64,000 nt of DNA from Pseudocolwellia sp048296855 (GTDB lineage: Bacteria > Pseudomonadota > Gammaproteobacteria > Enterobacterales > Alteromonadaceae), in the NCBI GenBank assembly GCA_048296855.1, contig CP182631.1; one strand, written 5' to 3'. Shown here one piece after another: positions 18,038-26,593 of the stretch (position 1 is its first letter; each line of letters begins with the position of its first letter). The notes below the pieces were generated by a model. It saw nothing but the letters and a program-made list of their open reading frames with translations. It ran no database searches and had not been told where the DNA came from. A program made the position numbers and the translations under genes.

Positions 18038-18057
18038 ATTAAGCCGAGTTCAGGTTA
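18038..18057. repeat. Repeat A terminal fragment at the entA stop
   Basis: The stretch TTAAGCCGAGTTCAGGTTA matches the right-hand terminal repeat of the 200-bp elements (TAAGCCGAGTTCAGGTTTAA at 26499). No rest of the element is present. It supplies the TAA stop of entA and fills the entA-entD gap. Confidence 0.65.
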
Positions 18058-18834
18058 CTTACCTAACGTAGCGCCACCATCAATAACAATGTCTTGTAAT
18101 GTGATATGACTTGCGTTTGGCGAACATAAAAAAATAACGGTATCGGCTATATCTTCAGGCGTTGCCAATTTTCCTAATGGAATGCCTGGTTTAAATTGTT
18201 CAGGAAAACCATTAATGGTTTGTTCTTCTCCTTGAGAGTCATTCCAAAGCGACCATTGCATTGGTGTTTGTGTAGAACCTGGCGATATTACATTACAACG
18301 AATGCCATATTTGGCTAGTTCAATGCCTGCAACTAAAGTGAGGTTAGTTAAGGCTGCTTTAGATGCACTATACGCGCCCATTGACATGCGAGGCATATGA
18401 GTAGCATTTGACGATATATTAACGATAACGCCTTCTTTGTTTAACTTCATTTGAGGAATAACTTGTCGCATAAGATGAAAAGCACCTGACACATTCACAT
18501 TAAATGAAGATGTCCATTGTTCGGTAGTCAAATCCATAATATCGCCCATTTCTAGTATCCCAGCAATATTGACCAAAATATCGACTCGACCATAATATTT
18601 TAATAATGATTTACAAGTATCTGTAATGGCTATTTCATCACTAATATCTAAAACTACTTGAGTTATTTTATGGTTAGGTAAGCTAAATTCTCGGTCAAAA
18701 CCAATAACTTTTGCACCTAATTGCTGAAACTGTTTGGCTGTTTCTGCGCCAATTCCTTGATTAGCTCCAGTAACCCATACTATTTTATTTTGCCAGTCAT
18801 TGTGGCCTGATAATTTAGAATACATATTGATCAC
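18055..18834 (-). CDS. entA: 2,3-dihydro-2,3-dihydroxybenzoate dehydrogenase
   Basis: Short-chain dehydrogenase that oxidises 2,3-dihydro-DHB to 2,3-dihydroxybenzoate with NAD+. 259 residues from a GTG whose GTGA overlaps the entB stop; an ATG at 18825 is the alternative start. Nucleotide-binding motif VTGANQGIGAE, ISSNATHMPRMSMGAYSASK with catalytic Ser, Tyr and Lys, and VISPGSTQTPMQWSLW typical of EntA-type SDRs. Fourth gene of entC-entE-entB-entA-entD. Confidence 0.94.
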   Translation of the reverse strand: MINMYSKLSGHNDWQNKIVWVTGANQGIGAETAKQFQQLGAKVIGFDREFSLPNHKITQVVLDISDEIAITDTCKSLLKYYGRVDILVNIAGILEMGDIMDLTTEQWTSSFNVNVSGAFHLMRQVIPQMKLNKEGVIVNISSNATHMPRMSMGAYSASKAALTNLTLVAGIELAKYGIRCNVISPGSTQTPMQWSLWNDSQGEEQTINGFPEQFKPGIPLGKLATPEDIADTVIFLCSPNASHITLQDIVIDGGATLGK

Positions 18835-19697
18835 ACGTTTTGTTGTTGATTAGGATTTGATAGGATCGCCCAAAAACCATTAATACTTGGAGATTTAGCG
18901 AGCTCAACAAAAGTTACATTAATCCCTTGTTTTTGCCATTTAGACATTAAAGTCATCACTGAAACAGAATCTAACCCAAAATCTATTAAATTATCGTCAT
19001 CATCTAAATCTTCAGCATCTTCAATTAAAGGCAGTATTTGTGAGCGAATGGTGCTTTTTGAGAGTAAGTTAATGTTAACAATGTCGTCTTTACATACGAC
19101 TCGTCCTGCATTTTTTGAAATATATTTCAGTGCCATTAAATGGTCTTCTAAACTAAAGTCAGCAATTGCATCGGCAATTAAAAATGGCTTAATGTCATTC
19201 ATAAAAGCATCTACGGCTGTTTGCATAACACCAATATGACCGTAAATTCCGCAAATTAAGAGTTGGTTCCTATTTTGTGATTGCATCATTTCGGCGAGCG
19301 GTGAACGACAAAATGCACTATAGCGCCATTTGGTTAATACAATGTCATGCTGATCAGGTGCTAGCTCAGAGATAATAGATTGCTTTTCTGGGTATTGTGG
19401 TAGTCCTTTCCCCCACATGTCGTTTAATAAAGCTCTATCTTCATCCGATTGTTCTTTAGGTTGAGCTGTATAATAAACGGGGATGTTGTGCACTTTACAA
19501 AATGATTTAAGTTCAACAATATGTTGAATGACCTGTTCAATTAACGGGTTGTTTTGGCCGTAAAATTCAATGAAATATTCCTGCATATCATGTATTAACA
19601 ATGCCGATTGGTTTGGTTCAAAGTCCCAAGAAACTTTGTTTTGTGGGATATCAATTGATGACGGTAATTTGTAAGCTTCTAAAGATTTAATAGACAT
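18831..19697 (-). CDS. entB: Isochorismatase with aryl carrier domain
   Basis: Bifunctional: hydrolyses isochorismate to 2,3-dihydro-DHB and carries the activated DHB to the NRPS. 288 residues. The isochorismatase half includes ALLIHDMQEYFIEFY (catalytic Asp), KWRYSAFCRSPL and ICGIYGHIGVM. The C-terminal aryl carrier protein carries Ser244 in FGLDSVSVM as the phosphopantetheine site. It overlaps entA by 4 nt and lies 10 nt after entE. Confidence 0.96.
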   Translation of the reverse strand: MSIKSLEAYKLPSSIDIPQNKVSWDFEPNQSALLIHDMQEYFIEFYGQNNPLIEQVIQHIVELKSFCKVHNIPVYYTAQPKEQSDEDRALLNDMWGKGLPQYPEKQSIISELAPDQHDIVLTKWRYSAFCRSPLAEMMQSQNRNQLLICGIYGHIGVMQTAVDAFMNDIKPFLIADAIADFSLEDHLMALKYISKNAGRVVCKDDIVNINLLSKSTIRSQILPLIEDAEDLDDDDNLIDFGLDSVSVMTLMSKWQKQGINVTFVELAKSPSINGFWAILSNPNQQQNV

Positions 19698-19707
19698 AAT
19701 AATCCTG

Positions 19708-21378
19708 TTAACAAGTGCTTTCTGTGATAAGTGAATTACGTAGGCAGCGTTTGTCTATTTTGCCTACGGCTGTTTTGGGTAAGGTATCAACCATTGTGAT
19801 GTGATCAGGTATTTTAAAACTGGCCACTCCATGTTCTCTGAGGAATCGACGAATATCTTTTTTCTTTATTAGAGAATTGCATACAACAAAAGCACAACTG
19901 CATTCACCCATAATGTCATCGGGTATTGCGACTAAAGCGACATCTATTATTTCGGGCATATGTAAGAGTAATTCTTCTATTTCTTGTGCATCTATTTTTT
20001 CACCACCGCGATTGATTTGATCTTTGTTTCGACCCATAACAATAAGGTGTCCTGATGGTGTTTGTTTAACAAGATCACCTGTACAGTAAAATCCATCTTT
20101 ATCGAATGCTCGTTGATTGGCGATAGGGGAGTTATAGTAGCCTCTGAAAGTGTAAGGTCCTCGTGTCCATAACGCGCCGGTTTCCCCCATCGCAACAGGG
20201 GCCCCTGATTCGTCTACTATTTTTATTTCATCGCCGGGCGACATTGGCTTTCCTTGAGTGTTGTTAATATGCCAAATGTCATCGGTATAGTGTGTATAAT
20301 TGACTAATCCTTCCGCCATACCAAATACTTGCTGTAGCGTACAATCCAGTTCGCTATTAACTTTTTCAGCAATAGCCGAACTAAGCTTTGCGCCGCCAAC
20401 CTGTATGGTTTTTAATGTGTAAAGCTGCTGTCTTTGATTGTGACCATTGTGTCTATCAGCAATACTATTTAACCAAAGATGTAGGGCAGGCGGGACTAAT
20501 GCTGTAAAAGTAACGTTATGTTGATAAATTAATGGGAAACAAATCGTAGGGCTAGGGTCTGCTGCTGTGACGACTGTTCCTCCAGCATAAAATACACCTA
20601 AGGCACCTGGCGAACTTAACGTAAAGTTGTGCGGTGCTGGTAAGGCACATAAATAAATAGTGTTGTTTGAAAGTTGGCAGATTTCAGCACTTTGTTTGAC
20701 GCTATAATAGTAATCGTTATGAGTTCTGGGTATGAGCTTAGGCGTACCGGTACTTCCACCTGATAGTTGAAAGAATGCAACCTTATCTGCAGTCGTTTCT
20801 TCTTGAACTTTTTTACATTGATTATGTTTCCCAAATATAAACGCGGAATTTTCGTTAGCCCAATAAATTGGAGCTAATGTATTCTTATGTGGAGTATCAC
20901 CCACAATAAGAATGTTTTGAGGCTGTTTACAGTTAGATTTAATTTTATCAATAAATTGAGTGTCGTCATTAGCAAGTAAGGGGTGCTGGCTTGATAAAAT
21001 AACCAAAGAAGGTTTTACCTGCTGGCTAAATGAAAGTAATTCATATGAGCTATGATTAAATAATGCATTAATAGGGGCTATACCGCATTTTAATAAGGCA
21101 AAAAATACAATGTAAAATTCCGCACTATTAGGCAGGTGTACTAATGCTATGGCATCATTATCAATGTTCCGCATTAATAACTGCGCTGCGAGTTGGTTGC
21201 TAAGCACATCAATATCTTGATAGGTAAACGTTCTGTTATTACAAATTAGAGCAATTTTATTTGCATTGTTTGACAGTTGTTTTTGGATAATATGGGTTAA
21301 AGGTTTATTTATCCAATACCCACTATCTATATAGTGTTGCGCAATATCATTTGGCCATTGTGTAAAAGGAATACTCAT
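19708..21378 (-). CDS. entE: 2,3-dihydroxybenzoate-AMP ligase
   Basis: Stand-alone adenylation enzyme activating DHB and loading it on EntB. 556 residues, in the usual range. P-loop-like motif QLSGGSTGTPKLIPRTHNDY, AlaHisAsn-type segment ALPAPHNFTLSSPG, VFGMAEGL, YCTGDLVK, GRNKDQINRGGEKIDAQEIE, and the C-terminal catalytic Lys in TAVGKIDKRCL. Overlaps the entC stop by 4 nt (ATGA), implying coupling. Confidence 0.96.
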   Translation of the reverse strand: MSIPFTQWPNDIAQHYIDSGYWINKPLTHIIQKQLSNNANKIALICNNRTFTYQDIDVLSNQLAAQLLMRNIDNDAIALVHLPNSAEFYIVFFALLKCGIAPINALFNHSSYELLSFSQQVKPSLVILSSQHPLLANDDTQFIDKIKSNCKQPQNILIVGDTPHKNTLAPIYWANENSAFIFGKHNQCKKVQEETTADKVAFFQLSGGSTGTPKLIPRTHNDYYYSVKQSAEICQLSNNTIYLCALPAPHNFTLSSPGALGVFYAGGTVVTAADPSPTICFPLIYQHNVTFTALVPPALHLWLNSIADRHNGHNQRQQLYTLKTIQVGGAKLSSAIAEKVNSELDCTLQQVFGMAEGLVNYTHYTDDIWHINNTQGKPMSPGDEIKIVDESGAPVAMGETGALWTRGPYTFRGYYNSPIANQRAFDKDGFYCTGDLVKQTPSGHLIVMGRNKDQINRGGEKIDAQEIEELLLHMPEIIDVALVAIPDDIMGECSCAFVVCNSLIKKKDIRRFLREHGVASFKIPDHITMVDTLPKTAVGKIDKRCLRNSLITESTC

Positions 21379-22574
21379 GCGATATGTTCCACTTGTTTGG
21401 CTACATTTGGTTTTATCTGCTGAGACTCTAAGCCTAACGCTTTTAGCATAGTATTGAGCTTAGCTTCAGTTTCGTTAAATTCAGCTAAGGGATCAGACCC
21501 ATCCACAATACCGGCTCCCGCATAAAGACGAATTTTATTTTGTTTAATAACACCACATCGAATGGTAACAACCCATTCACCGTTACCTTCTGAATCCATC
21601 CAACCAACGGCTCCACAAAATTGATCTCGCTCGTACCCTTCAATATGCTGAATAACTGATTTAGCAAGATCCGCCGGGGTACCACATATCGCAGGAGTTG
21701 GATGTAAAGCATATGCCAGCTCTAATACATTGGTGTTTTTAGATATGAGTGAGCCGTTAATTTTTGTTGATAGGTGTAACATGGTTGGTGTTTCAATAAT
21801 TGATGGTTCATTAGGGGTATTTAGTGTTTGGCAGTATGGGGTAAGGCCACTCGATACCGCATCAGCGACCAATTTATGTTCGTATCTATCTTTTTTACAT
21901 TGAAATAAATCGTTCGCAGATTCTTTATCTTTTTCCAGATAATTTACCCGTTTTCTTGAACCAGCAAGAGGATTGCTACTTATTTCAGAGCCTTGCTTTC
22001 TTACTAATAACTCTGGACTTGCTCCAATTAACGTAGTGCCGTTTGATTGTGGAATTGAAAAAATAAAAGCATTAAGGTTTTGCTGATATAAAGTGGCGGC
22101 CATGGTACTTGCATTAAGTGCAATATTTGTTTCAACATCAATAGCCCTTGATAAAACGACTTTATTTAAACCTGTATGTTTAGATAGAGAGAGGGCTTTA
22201 TTTACTGCCACTTTAAAGTGATTTTCTCCAGTAACTTCTGAGATGGAACTTAACGGATTTACACCTTTGTATTTAGGTGAATTTAATCTTAGAGATGAAG
22301 AAAACTGAGTCTGTTTGGGTATAAATAACTCGGTTTCGCTTGATGTATCAAAAGGGATAGAACCAATGACAATAGGATTTTCATGCCCGCTTAATTTTAA
22401 TGTATGTAAACGAGATTTTATCGTTTCTATAAAGGCGCTTTGACTAAGACCTTTATTTGATATTTTGCATTCAATTCCGTAGGCCGTTAATGATTGGCCT
22501 TTAGATGTAAAAATAAACTCAGGTTCTGATTTTAAAGAATATTGTTCTTTAATCGTATCGTTATTGCATTTCAT
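21375..22574 (-). CDS. entC: Isochorismate synthase
   Basis: First committed enzyme of DHB synthesis, chorismate to isochorismate. I start it at ATG 22574, with GGGAG about 8 nt upstream, giving 399 residues; the frame continues to 22622 but that stretch looks like leader. Motifs: VVLSRAIDVET, LIGASPELLVRKQG, SNPLAGSRKR, ALHPTPAICGTP (typical of EntC), EGYERDQFCGAVGW and IRLYAGAGIVDGSDPLAEF with magnesium-binding glutamates. First gene of the leftward operon, with a Fur-box-like site 76-94 nt upstream. Confidence 0.96.
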   Translation of the reverse strand: MKCNNDTIKEQYSLKSEPEFIFTSKGQSLTAYGIECKISNKGLSQSAFIETIKSRLHTLKLSGHENPIVIGSIPFDTSSETELFIPKQTQFSSSLRLNSPKYKGVNPLSSISEVTGENHFKVAVNKALSLSKHTGLNKVVLSRAIDVETNIALNASTMAATLYQQNLNAFIFSIPQSNGTTLIGASPELLVRKQGSEISSNPLAGSRKRVNYLEKDKESANDLFQCKKDRYEHKLVADAVSSGLTPYCQTLNTPNEPSIIETPTMLHLSTKINGSLISKNTNVLELAYALHPTPAICGTPADLAKSVIQHIEGYERDQFCGAVGWMDSEGNGEWVVTIRCGVIKQNKIRLYAGAGIVDGSDPLAEFNETEAKLNTMLKALGLESQQIKPNVAKQVEHIA

Positions 22575-22649
22575 CTTGAAGCTCCCTTTATAAATTAAAA
22601 TCCAGATGAGATATATTCGCATGAGAATTATTTAAAAGTCAATATAAAT

Positions 22650-22668
22650 AACAATGATTATCATTTGT
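22650..22668. promoter_or_regulatory. Fur-box-like operator between entC and the MFS gene
   Basis: The sequence AACAATGATTATCATTTGT agrees at 13 of 19 positions with the consensus GATAATGATAATCATTATC, and contains a clean ATGATTATCAT palindromic core. It lies in the 188-bp gap between divergent entC and the exporter gene, where ferric-uptake regulation of both would be expected. Functional binding is inferred. Confidence 0.75.
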
Positions 22669-22762
22669 GTTTATCTGGTTGATGTGTACAATTGCTCTAT
22701 CGTAATTTTTGAGAGATTAAACGGCTCTCTATTTTTATTTCACAATGTCTCAGGAAGAGAAT

Positions 22763-23998
22763 ATGACTTTACCTAAAACTGAACAGTCAGCTCCAAATAA
22801 ACTTGTTATTAGATTAGCCTTTTTAATAAATATTATTTCACTAGGTGGATTTATGATGGTTGTCCCGCTGGGACCCGACTTAGTTGACAGTATTAATTTT
22901 AACCCCGCACATATTGGCTATCTTATAGGTGGAAGTATGTTTGGTTCAGCATTAATGACGTGGTTACTAGCGGGGCATATTGATAAATATGACCGTAAAA
23001 ATGTGCTGGTGATATTTCTGTTATTACGTGGTGTATGCTTAATTGCTTGTGGGTTTGCTATATCACCTCTGATACTTATTTTACTGTTTACATTATCAGG
23101 GTGTTTTACGGGGCCAGCGTCATCTGTATTAATGGCATCGGTTATCGATGTAACTCCACCGCCTCATAGAGGAAGAGTTATGGCTTTTCTAGGTAGTGCT
23201 TTTTCTATTGCTGCAGTTATTATGGTACCCATATCTTTGTGGATATCTCTTTATTTTTCTTGGCAAATAAACTTTTGGTTTTTTGGTTTATTAGGATGTG
23301 CGCTTGCTTTAGTGTGTGTCTTGATCTTCCCGAAAATGACCTCTCATATTCAACCACAAAAAAATGAGGTGAAAAATATTTCAGTTGTTCGTCAATTATT
23401 TTCTCAATTCAAAGTGAAAGTGGCGTTTTTAGTGGTTGGTTTACAAATTTTTGCGCATTTTCTTATTATTAGTAATTTTTCAGCTTACTTTCAGTTTAAT
23501 TTATCATTCCCACGAGAACATATGTCGGCCTTATATTTTAGCGGTGGGTTAGCCAGTTTTATCATGCTGCAATTTTCTGGTAGGTTATTCGACCAAGGTA
23601 TGCGCCATCAATTACATCTCGTGAGTGCTTTGTTAGCTGTTGTAACTATTTACTTTATTTTTATATCTACTCCTAAAACAGAATATTTATTTGTTCTTTT
23701 TGCCTTAATGATGACATTTAGTACTATTCGTACCAGTGTTACGGGAAGCATTGTTAGTCACTTACCTGCACCACCTCAACGAGCTGCGTTTATGTCTTTA
23801 AATAATACCGTGAGTAATATTGCATCAGGCGCAGCGGGTTTTTTATCTGTAGCCGTATTATCCGTAGATGAAAACAGCAATATACTGGGCATGGATGTCG
23901 TCGCCATGGTGAGCATTATTCTTACGGTTATTTCTCCTATTTTATTGTGGAAGTGGGTTAATCATAAAATGTTACTACCTAGCGCCAAACCTTGTTGA
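22763..23998 (+). CDS. MFS transporter, probable siderophore exporter
   Basis: Twelve-helix major facilitator protein, 411 residues from the ATG at 22763 (AGGA 7 nt upstream; the ATG at 22745 lacks a ribosome-binding site). The loop between helices 2 and 3 reads AGHIDKYDRKNVLV, the classic MFS motif A position. It is divergent from the DHB operon across a shared Fur-box-like site, so export of the catecholate is the best inference. It is not clearly an EntS orthologue by sequence. Confidence 0.82.
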   Translation: MTLPKTEQSAPNKLVIRLAFLINIISLGGFMMVVPLGPDLVDSINFNPAHIGYLIGGSMFGSALMTWLLAGHIDKYDRKNVLVIFLLLRGVCLIACGFAISPLILILLFTLSGCFTGPASSVLMASVIDVTPPPHRGRVMAFLGSAFSIAAVIMVPISLWISLYFSWQINFWFFGLLGCALALVCVLIFPKMTSHIQPQKNEVKNISVVRQLFSQFKVKVAFLVVGLQIFAHFLIISNFSAYFQFNLSFPREHMSALYFSGGLASFIMLQFSGRLFDQGMRHQLHLVSALLAVVTIYFIFISTPKTEYLFVLFALMMTFSTIRTSVTGSIVSHLPAPPQRAAFMSLNNTVSNIASGAAGFLSVAVLSVDENSNILGMDVVAMVSIILTVISPILLWKWVNHKMLLPSAKPC

Positions 23999-24036
23999 TT
24001 GTATGAATACAGGTATTTGACTGCTATTGATAATAA

Positions 24037-24068
24037 AAAACCACCTTTGTTACAAGGTGGTTTTCTTA
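24037..24068. terminator. Bidirectional terminator between MFS and PepSY genes
   Basis: Stem CCACCTT / AAGGTGG extended by A:T pairs, with T runs in both directions (TTTTC on plus, TTTTTTATT on minus). Sits between convergent stops at 23998 and 24118. Confidence 0.85.
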
Positions 24069-24117
24069 AACGTTCTTTCAAGTTTTAAAAAGTACTTTTG
24101 TTGTGCTTGTTCACACT

Positions 24118-25731
24118 TTATTTAATAACGGGTTGCAGAGACCATACGCTATCAGGCTCTCCATTTATTGCTCTTAACTTCGCTTTTTTAGTTAATACCA
24201 ATAACACAATGCCTGTTATTAACGCGGTAATATCGACTCCCAATGTTGAATTGGAGAGTGATGACCATATAGGCAATAAATCGAACCAAGCGATAATTGA
24301 TGTAATCGGAATAGCAAATGCTGCTATTGCGGTAAGGTAAAGTAATTCTATCCCTGCTCGGGCTGCACCCCTTATAAAAGCCCAACAAACAGCACTAATG
24401 AAAAAGCTATAATACAAGCCATAATAGTAATGATTTATGTTGTTTACATGCAGGTATAACCATTTGCCAACTACCATGGTTAATAACACGGCGGTTAAAG
24501 ATCCCAAGCAAACGCCTACCGTAGCACTTGCCATGTTGTAGCAAGCTCTTGATTGCACAGGAGTAGGGGAGTTAGCCTTTTGTTTTATTCGACGTTTTTC
24601 TAACCAAAGAATATTCCCTGAATAAAATAAGAACGCACCGCTAATACCAAGAAAGAAATAAAGCCAGCGCACTAAATCACCTCCGTAGCTACCAAAATGT
24701 AAGGCAAAAAAAGTGGCGACAATTCTATTCCATAGCCCTTCGGGTGTAGGATTTAATGTACTGTTGAGTATCATGCCGTTGTACGGATGAATGAAAATAT
24801 AATCGGTAATAGGCCCTCTCATTACATAGTCAGGGTTATAAACACCTAAGCGAACAACGGCTCTATCTCCTTGTAAACCTGTAAACATCATATTAGTTAC
24901 TTGAAAATCTGGTGCGACAGACTTTGATTTTTGAAGTAACTCTTCAACGGATAATAAATTTTGAATTTCAGCAGGTACTTCTATTTTGGATACAGGTCGT
25001 GAAAACATAGGTTCTTCACCGTATACCATTGTTTGTAATCCGCCATATAAAACATCATGAAAGGCAAAAACAACAACGGTGACACTCATAATGATATGAA
25101 AGGGTAAGCTAGTTAGCCCAACAATATTGTGAGAATCAAGCCAAAACCGGCTCGTTGATTTGTTTTTTCTCAATGCTAAGAAGGTTTTTACTAAAGAAGG
25201 CAGTAAAAATATAACACCTGAAACTAACGCTAAAAAATATAAAACTGACGCGACACCTAGGATTAAAACGCCGAGTTCTTCATGGCCTACTTCTCCTGGA
25301 ATTCCCGCTGTTCTATGTAACATATCAATTAGCTCAGCTAATACCGATGGTGTAACTTGTTGCGTTACTAAGTCACTAGCCTCGTTTAGTGTACCGTGCC
25401 ATTGTGTTGTTTCTAATGTTAAGCCTCTACTTTGAGGCGTATCATGCCAAATAATAGGGGACTGATTTAATTCTTTAGCATTAAAAAATAATGTAAAACC
25501 TTGGTGAGCTGCTGGTTTTTGCTCAAGCACTTTATCCACTAACTGCTGATATTGCATTGCAGGAATGGGGGATAATATTTCAGCAGGGGGAGCCATCCAG
25601 CGATCTATGTTGGGTTTAAACATAGTTAACGAACCAGCATAAAACGCGATAAATAAAACAAGCCCAGTGACTATACCAGTCCAAATATGTATAGACTGAT
25701 AAATTCTGAGAATATCACTACGTACTTTCAT
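24118..25731 (-). CDS. PepSY-associated transmembrane protein (iron-uptake linked)
   Basis: 537 residues with about eight hydrophobic helices; begins SDILRIYQSIHIWTGIVTGLVLFIAFYAGSL, the hallmark opening of PepSY_TM proteins, with histidines repeated in helices (IHIW, DSHNIVGLTSLPFHI, FFALHFGSYGGDLVRW). Family members such as FoxB/PiuB are linked to siderophore iron acquisition and are suspected heme-containing reductases of imported ferric siderophores. Operon: last after DUF3325 and DUF3649 genes, the same trio seen in other Fur-regulated loci. Confidence 0.85.
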   Translation of the reverse strand: MKVRSDILRIYQSIHIWTGIVTGLVLFIAFYAGSLTMFKPNIDRWMAPPAEILSPIPAMQYQQLVDKVLEQKPAAHQGFTLFFNAKELNQSPIIWHDTPQSRGLTLETTQWHGTLNEASDLVTQQVTPSVLAELIDMLHRTAGIPGEVGHEELGVLILGVASVLYFLALVSGVIFLLPSLVKTFLALRKNKSTSRFWLDSHNIVGLTSLPFHIIMSVTVVVFAFHDVLYGGLQTMVYGEEPMFSRPVSKIEVPAEIQNLLSVEELLQKSKSVAPDFQVTNMMFTGLQGDRAVVRLGVYNPDYVMRGPITDYIFIHPYNGMILNSTLNPTPEGLWNRIVATFFALHFGSYGGDLVRWLYFFLGISGAFLFYSGNILWLEKRRIKQKANSPTPVQSRACYNMASATVGVCLGSLTAVLLTMVVGKWLYLHVNNINHYYYGLYYSFFISAVCWAFIRGAARAGIELLYLTAIAAFAIPITSIIAWFDLLPIWSSLSNSTLGVDITALITGIVLLVLTKKAKLRAINGEPDSVWSLQPVIK

Positions 25732-25759
25732 TTTTTTTCCTTACATTGATTCGTATCAA

Positions 25760-26044
25760 TTAAAATTTAAGCCAAGTTAATATTAATCCTGCCACTATAT
25801 TGCAGCTGCATAACCATAAAAAGGCTTGCTTCCCTGAAGGAAATAAATAGGTAAAACTCAGTATAAGAAGCCAAATAGGTGAGATGATCCACATAACAAA
25901 TTGCACTTTATTTGGTGCTGTTATGCCTTGGTAACCCGCCCATGCAAAAATACCGCTGAGTAATATAGCTAACGACAATCCAAGTATTGAGCCTGACAAG
26001 CTTTTACTTAACCAGTCAGGCTTTATTTTTTTGTTTGTATTCAC
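25760..26044 (-). CDS. DUF3649 family small membrane protein
   Basis: 94 residues with three hydrophobic helices: around 18-38 (GSILGLSLAILLSGIFAWAG), 48-66 and 73-90. Pattern and position between a DUF3325-like protein and a PepSY_TM protein match DUF3649. Molecular role not known; co-occurrence suggests a subunit or assembly aid for the PepSY reductase. One nucleotide after the upstream gene's stop and 28 nt before the PepSY start. Confidence 0.7.
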   Translation of the reverse strand: MNTNKKIKPDWLSKSLSGSILGLSLAILLSGIFAWAGYQGITAPNKVQFVMWIISPIWLLILSFTYLFPSGKQAFLWLCSCNIVAGLILTWLKF

Positions 26045-26045
26045 T

Positions 26046-26300
26046 TTATTTTCCTTTTGGTTTTATTGACGATAAAAATGGCAATAAGCCTAAAACGAAC
26101 ATTAATAGAGAGATACAGGTAAATATTGCTGTATTAGTTGGGTAAAGCGTTAAAAATCCAATAAAGGATATTATCAGCACCATATAACCAATGTAGCGCC
26201 AAGGTTTTATCAAAGGTTTTTTAAGCCAGTTTTGATGTTTTAGTGTGATATAAAATAGGCAACAACTCATAATAAATATGATGATTAATGTAATTTTCAT
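26046..26300 (-). CDS. DUF3325 family small membrane protein
   Basis: 84 residues, three hydrophobic helices, with internal WLKKPLIKPWRYIGY typical of the DUF3325 family that accompanies iron-regulated PepSY proteins. First gene of a three-gene leftward set. Its promoter region is only the short space before repeat element A; no Fur site is obvious there. Confidence 0.68.
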   Translation of the reverse strand: MKITLIIIFIMSCCLFYITLKHQNWLKKPLIKPWRYIGYMVLIISFIGFLTLYPTNTAIFTCISLLMFVLGLLPFLSSIKPKGK

Positions 26301-26318
26301 TTTAGTTAAATTATTTAA

Positions 26319-26518
26319 TAACTTGAGCTCGGTTTAATAGATATTTAACAAGTTGAAATATAAAAAATGATTTCATTGAAGCCCTAACTTGATATTTTTT
26401 CTTAATTCAAGGCAAATTTCGCGTCAATAGCTAGTTAGTCTATTGCAAGTAAATTTAACGCAGAAGTTAGGAAAATTAGCCGCTAGAGAAACATTTGTTA
26501 AGCCGAGTTCAGGTTTAA
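26319..26518. repeat. MITE-like element A, copy 2 (200 bp)
   Basis: Terminal inverted repeats TAACTTGAGCTCGGTTTAAT (left) and, as reverse complement, TAAGCCGAGTTCAGGTTTAA (right). The interior aligns along its length with copy 1 at 15547-15744, best over TTAATTCAAGGCAAATTTCGCGTCAATAGCT in segments. Internal CTAACTT / AAGTTAG pairing again allows a fold. It sits between the TonB receptor terminator and the DUF3325 gene. No open frame. Confidence 0.82.
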
Positions 26519-26532
26519 TAGTCTTACGGAAA

Positions 26533-26562
26533 AAGGGACTCAAGTAATGAGTCCCTTAACGT
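26533..26562 (-). terminator. Terminator after the TonB receptor gene
   Basis: Perfect 10-bp stem AAGGGACTCA / TGAGTCCCTT, 5-nt loop, followed on the minus strand by five T residues. 32 nt past the receptor stop. Confidence 0.85.
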
Positions 26563-26593
26563 TTTATATACTTTTTAGCAAAATGCTCATTAA

